Shown here piece by piece: positions 62,101-64,000 of a stretch of 64,000 bases of DNA. The position numbers and the translations under genes were made by a program. Source of the stretch: Aurantiochytrium sp. KH105 (lineage: Eukaryota; Sar; Bigyra; Thraustochytrida; Thraustochytriidae); contig BGKB01000044.1 of the NCBI GenBank assembly GCA_003116975.1, positions 694,940 to 758,939 of the forward strand, in the 5' to 3' direction. Numbering within the stretch: the stretch's first letter is position 1; each line of letters begins with the position of its first letter. A model generated the notes under the pieces. It had not been told where the DNA came from. It saw only the letters and a program-made list of their open reading frames with translations, and ran no database searches.

Positions 62101-62345
62101 ACGATTTGGAGAGCGACGCAAATTCACTTGCGCAGATTCATGAAGAAGAAGAAGAAGAAGAAGACGATCACAAGGATGAACATATGAGTAGTGATGACCA
62201 CCATGACGACGACGACGAGGAGGAGGAGGAGGAGGAAAAGGAGGATATTCCTGATAGTGACATGGGATCAGCAAGTCTTCATGAGAATGAAGACGTCGAG
62301 GAAGGCGAAAGGGAACGCCGGCCCTCTCGTTTCTGGAGACGTTGA
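58923..62345 (+). CDS. Type I membrane protein with fibro-slime and lectin-like ectodomain and acidic/proline-rich cytosolic tail
   Basis: The 1140-aa protein starts at the first ATG; the frame opens 13 codons earlier with GTG. A poly-Ser run from an AGC repeat (about 45-58) precedes a hydrophobic segment (about 64-82) that may act as a signal sequence. Residues about 92-392 match the fibro-slime/PA14-like domain: LTIRDFLP, GMGHPDFE, FTSELHTWFQFRG, SGDDDVWVYIDGKLVVDLGG (Asp325-327) and FFHAERHTSDSNF. Residues about 425-612 resemble an L-type lectin (GLAFVIQDFG). Many N-x-S/T sites suggest glycosylation. One helix lies at about 792-813. The cytosolic part has a coiled coil (about 833-905), two proline runs (from about 985 and 1040) and an Asp/Glu-rich tail. 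It is a plausible adhesion receptor; the ligand is unknown. Confidence 0.88.
59060..59097. repeat. (AGC)n run encoding poly-Ser
   Basis: Thirteen consecutive AGC codons lie inside the fibro-slime gene. Length variation between strains would be expected. Confidence 0.9.
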
Positions 62346-62676
62346 TTGAATTGAATAATAGTTATTTGAGTTCTTTGTTTGACGTTGGAATTGTAGTTGA
62401 AGTTTCACTAAAGGAAGATCGATTGCTTCTTGACATAACCCTGTCCAAGGCGAACTGGCAGTTTAAAAAAAAAAAAACTTAGAAGAAGAAGGAAAAAAAG
62501 CATAGTACGAGCGAAGAACTTGCGCAATGATACCGCGTTCTTTGCCGACGTCTCATAGCTGAAGTGACCCTTTCCTCCCTCGGGTTGAGCGAGCGAGCGA
62601 GAGTCCAGTCCAGAGATCCAGCGATTCAGACATTCAAACAAACAATCATTCTGCAGGACCTCCATGGCCAGCTTTT

Positions 62677-62760
62677 GCTAGGTAGCTAGGTAGCTAGGTA
62701 GCTAGGTAGCTAGGTAGCTAGGTAGCTAGGTAGCTAGGTAGCTAGGTAGCTAGCTAGCTA
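62677..62760. repeat. (GGTAGCTA)n octanucleotide microsatellite
   Basis: About nine perfect 8-bp units, ending in a short TAGC run. Each unit contains the palindrome TAGCTA, so the single strand can fold on itself. Confidence 0.95.
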
Positions 62761-63200
62761 CGCACCATACACGCACCATACCTCGCTTTTACTTTTCAGG
62801 CAAAACATTGCGGTCTTCGGAATGCCCTTTGGCAGGCGAGATCAATTGATGTAATTTCATCTACACGCTTCAAAGTCTGCGGCGCGCTACGATGAGCATC
62901 GCCTCGCACGCACTCTGCACGATTTCTCACTGTTCAGAAAGTCGATGAACTTTGCACTTTGAAAAGCCCAAAGTTTGAATTTTTCCAAAACTCGCCGCGG
63001 AACCGAAAGTGAACGCAGTTCTATACCCAAAGTTCATTTTTCTTTGTAGGGGGGCTGGAAGCGAAAGAGCGAGAAGACGACGAAGAAATTCGACGTCACC
63101 TGGCGCTTCTCTTTTGCTTCGATGCTCGCTCGCTTCCTCCACTTGCCCATTCTGGGAAGTGAAAAGAAAAAATCAAAAAAAAAGGAGAGAGAAAAAGAGA

Positions 63201-63209
63201 AAAAAAAAA
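63201..63209 (-). terminator. RNA polymerase III terminator of tRNA-Leu
   Basis: On the minus strand nine T residues begin 7 bases after the tRNA 3' end, a strong pol III stop. Confidence 0.85.
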
Positions 63210-63215
63210 TCGAAG

Positions 63216-63297
63216 TGCACGAAGTGGGATTTGAACCCACGCGTACGAATACATCGCAGCTTGAATGCGACCCCTTAGACCACTCGGGCATCCGTGC
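63216..63297 (-). tRNA. tRNA-Leu(CAA): tRNA-Leu(CAA), class II, intronless
   Basis: Read on the minus strand, the 82-nt gene folds with acceptor stem GCACGGA paired to TTCGTGC (one G-T pair) and discriminator A. The anticodon stem TCGCA/TGCGA encloses loop TTCAAGC, giving anticodon CAA, which reads UUG leucine codons. A variable arm of about 13 nt contains a 3-bp stem. The T arm is GTGGG-TTCAAAT-CCCAC, which also serves as box B. No intron is present. Confidence 0.95.
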
Positions 63298-63365
63298 TAT
63301 CTACGTTGAAAGGCAAAGCAGGAAGGAGGTTTATAACCCAAAGCGCTAGAAGAGCAAAACATTTC

Positions 63366-63545
63366 GACAATACGAACGGTCGGTTTGAGGACGGGGAGCC
63401 ATGCAGATTGCGAGCTCGGCCGGCACGTGATGGATTGTCAGCTCTGTGTCTCCGTACGCGGTTGTCAAGTGTAATGACTTTTTCTTTCCGAACCCCTTAC
63501 GGTGTGGACAAGAGCGTTGTGTACAACGGTCGAGGTGGTGATGAA
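63366..63545. repeat. Degenerate direct repeat, unit 1
   Basis: It begins GACAATACGAA and ends near GTCGAGGTGGTGATGAA. Shared landmarks with unit 2 include CCGTACRCGG, AATGACTTTTT, CGGTGTGGACAAGAGC and TTGTGTACAA. Confidence 0.75.
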
Positions 63546-63575
63546 GCAACAACCTATTGAGCGCAAGACATCTTG

Positions 63576-63742
63576 GACAATACGAAGGACTGGTAGAGTA
63601 ATACGAGTGATAGCGAGCTTGGCCAGCACACGATGAGTATCCGTACACGGGAATCGAATACAATGACTTTTTTTCTCTTTTTTCCCTGAACGGCTCACGG
63701 TGTGGACAAGAGCATTGTGTACAAGGTCGAGGTTGTGAAAGG
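63576..63742. repeat. Degenerate direct repeat, unit 2
   Basis: Second copy of 63366-63545, about 200-210 bp downstream, with many substitutions and small indels. I see no gene in it or in the remaining bases to the window end. Confidence 0.75.
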
Positions 63743-64000
63743 AAATGAATGAGAATTTGCGGTGTCAGTTGAGTACGCGTCTAAACCTTGTCTTGCGCCA
63801 AGCACAATGTGCCCAAGTGCAACTATATGAAAAAAAGACTTCATGTTTTCTGGTTCGTTGGCGATCGTGCTGGCATCGATCGTTCTCCACCGGCACATCA
63901 ATTTACTTTTCGATCGCTTGTTGAATGGCAGGATGTGAGGCGAGCGCCTGGGGAACAGACGCTTTTGAGCTTCGAAGAAATCGCACGAGCGGGGGAAACA

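Larger units (their letters stand above)
62346..63215. other. 3' region with octanucleotide array; no gene seen
   Basis: Apart from the (GGTAGCTA)n array at 62677-62760 and a purine-rich tract at 63160-63209, I see no gene, RNA or motif here. Confidence 0.55.

Overview
The window is nuclear DNA of a GC-rich, gene-dense unicellular eukaryote. The evidence is GT-AG introns of roughly 145-385 nt in a minority of genes, eukaryote-only proteins (TAF13, EB1, kinesin, COQ10, SLC12 cotransporters, carnosine N-methyltransferase) and a class II tRNA-Leu with a pol III terminator. Few introns, microsatellite-laden GC-rich leaders and large extracellular fibro-slime/lectin proteins fit a thraustochytrid-like stramenopile (labyrinthulomycete). 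That placement is inference; I could not run a comparison.

Layout. 1-10.4 kb: a 968-aa EF-hand protein of unknown N-terminal type, a duplicated/inverted repeat around an ambiguous base, a two-exon TAF13 (-) and a two-exon S-adenosylmethionine synthetase (+). 10.9-18.4 kb: TLC-domain membrane protein, EB1 and flavin-containing monooxygenase (all -), then a two-exon carnosine N-methyltransferase (+). 18.7-21.8 kb: two unrecognised proteins, divergently transcribed. 22.0-35.4 kb: a tandem pair of nearly identical 1.42-1.44-kaa genes that join a Dispatched/Patched-like RND transporter to a Notum/pectin-acetylesterase-like hydrolase. Between them lies an array of about 0.9-kb truncated copies of the gene's 5' end and an exact 37-bp minisatellite. 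36.5-42.8 kb: a six-part RNA end-repair enzyme (2H phosphoesterase, TPR-like, two ligase modules, HAD phosphatase, P-loop kinase), a divergent kinesin (-), and a second gene carrying the same kinase module. 43.1-50.3 kb: a COQ10 START domain fused to EF-hands, an ISG12-like small membrane protein, and a head-to-head pair of small paralogues 3.8 kb apart. 50.6-62.3 kb: tandem SLC12 cation-chloride cotransporters and a 1140-aa fibro-slime/lectin membrane protein. 63.2 kb: tRNA-Leu(CAA), then a degenerate direct repeat to the end.

How the parts may work together. SAM synthetase makes the methyl donor that the carnosine N-methyltransferase 7 kb away uses, but nothing in the sequence shows co-regulation. 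The two strongest candidates for something undescribed are the RND-hydrolase fusion with its 5'-module array, and the all-in-one RNA repair enzyme with a related kinase gene next door. No viral, retroviral or other virus-like element was recognised.
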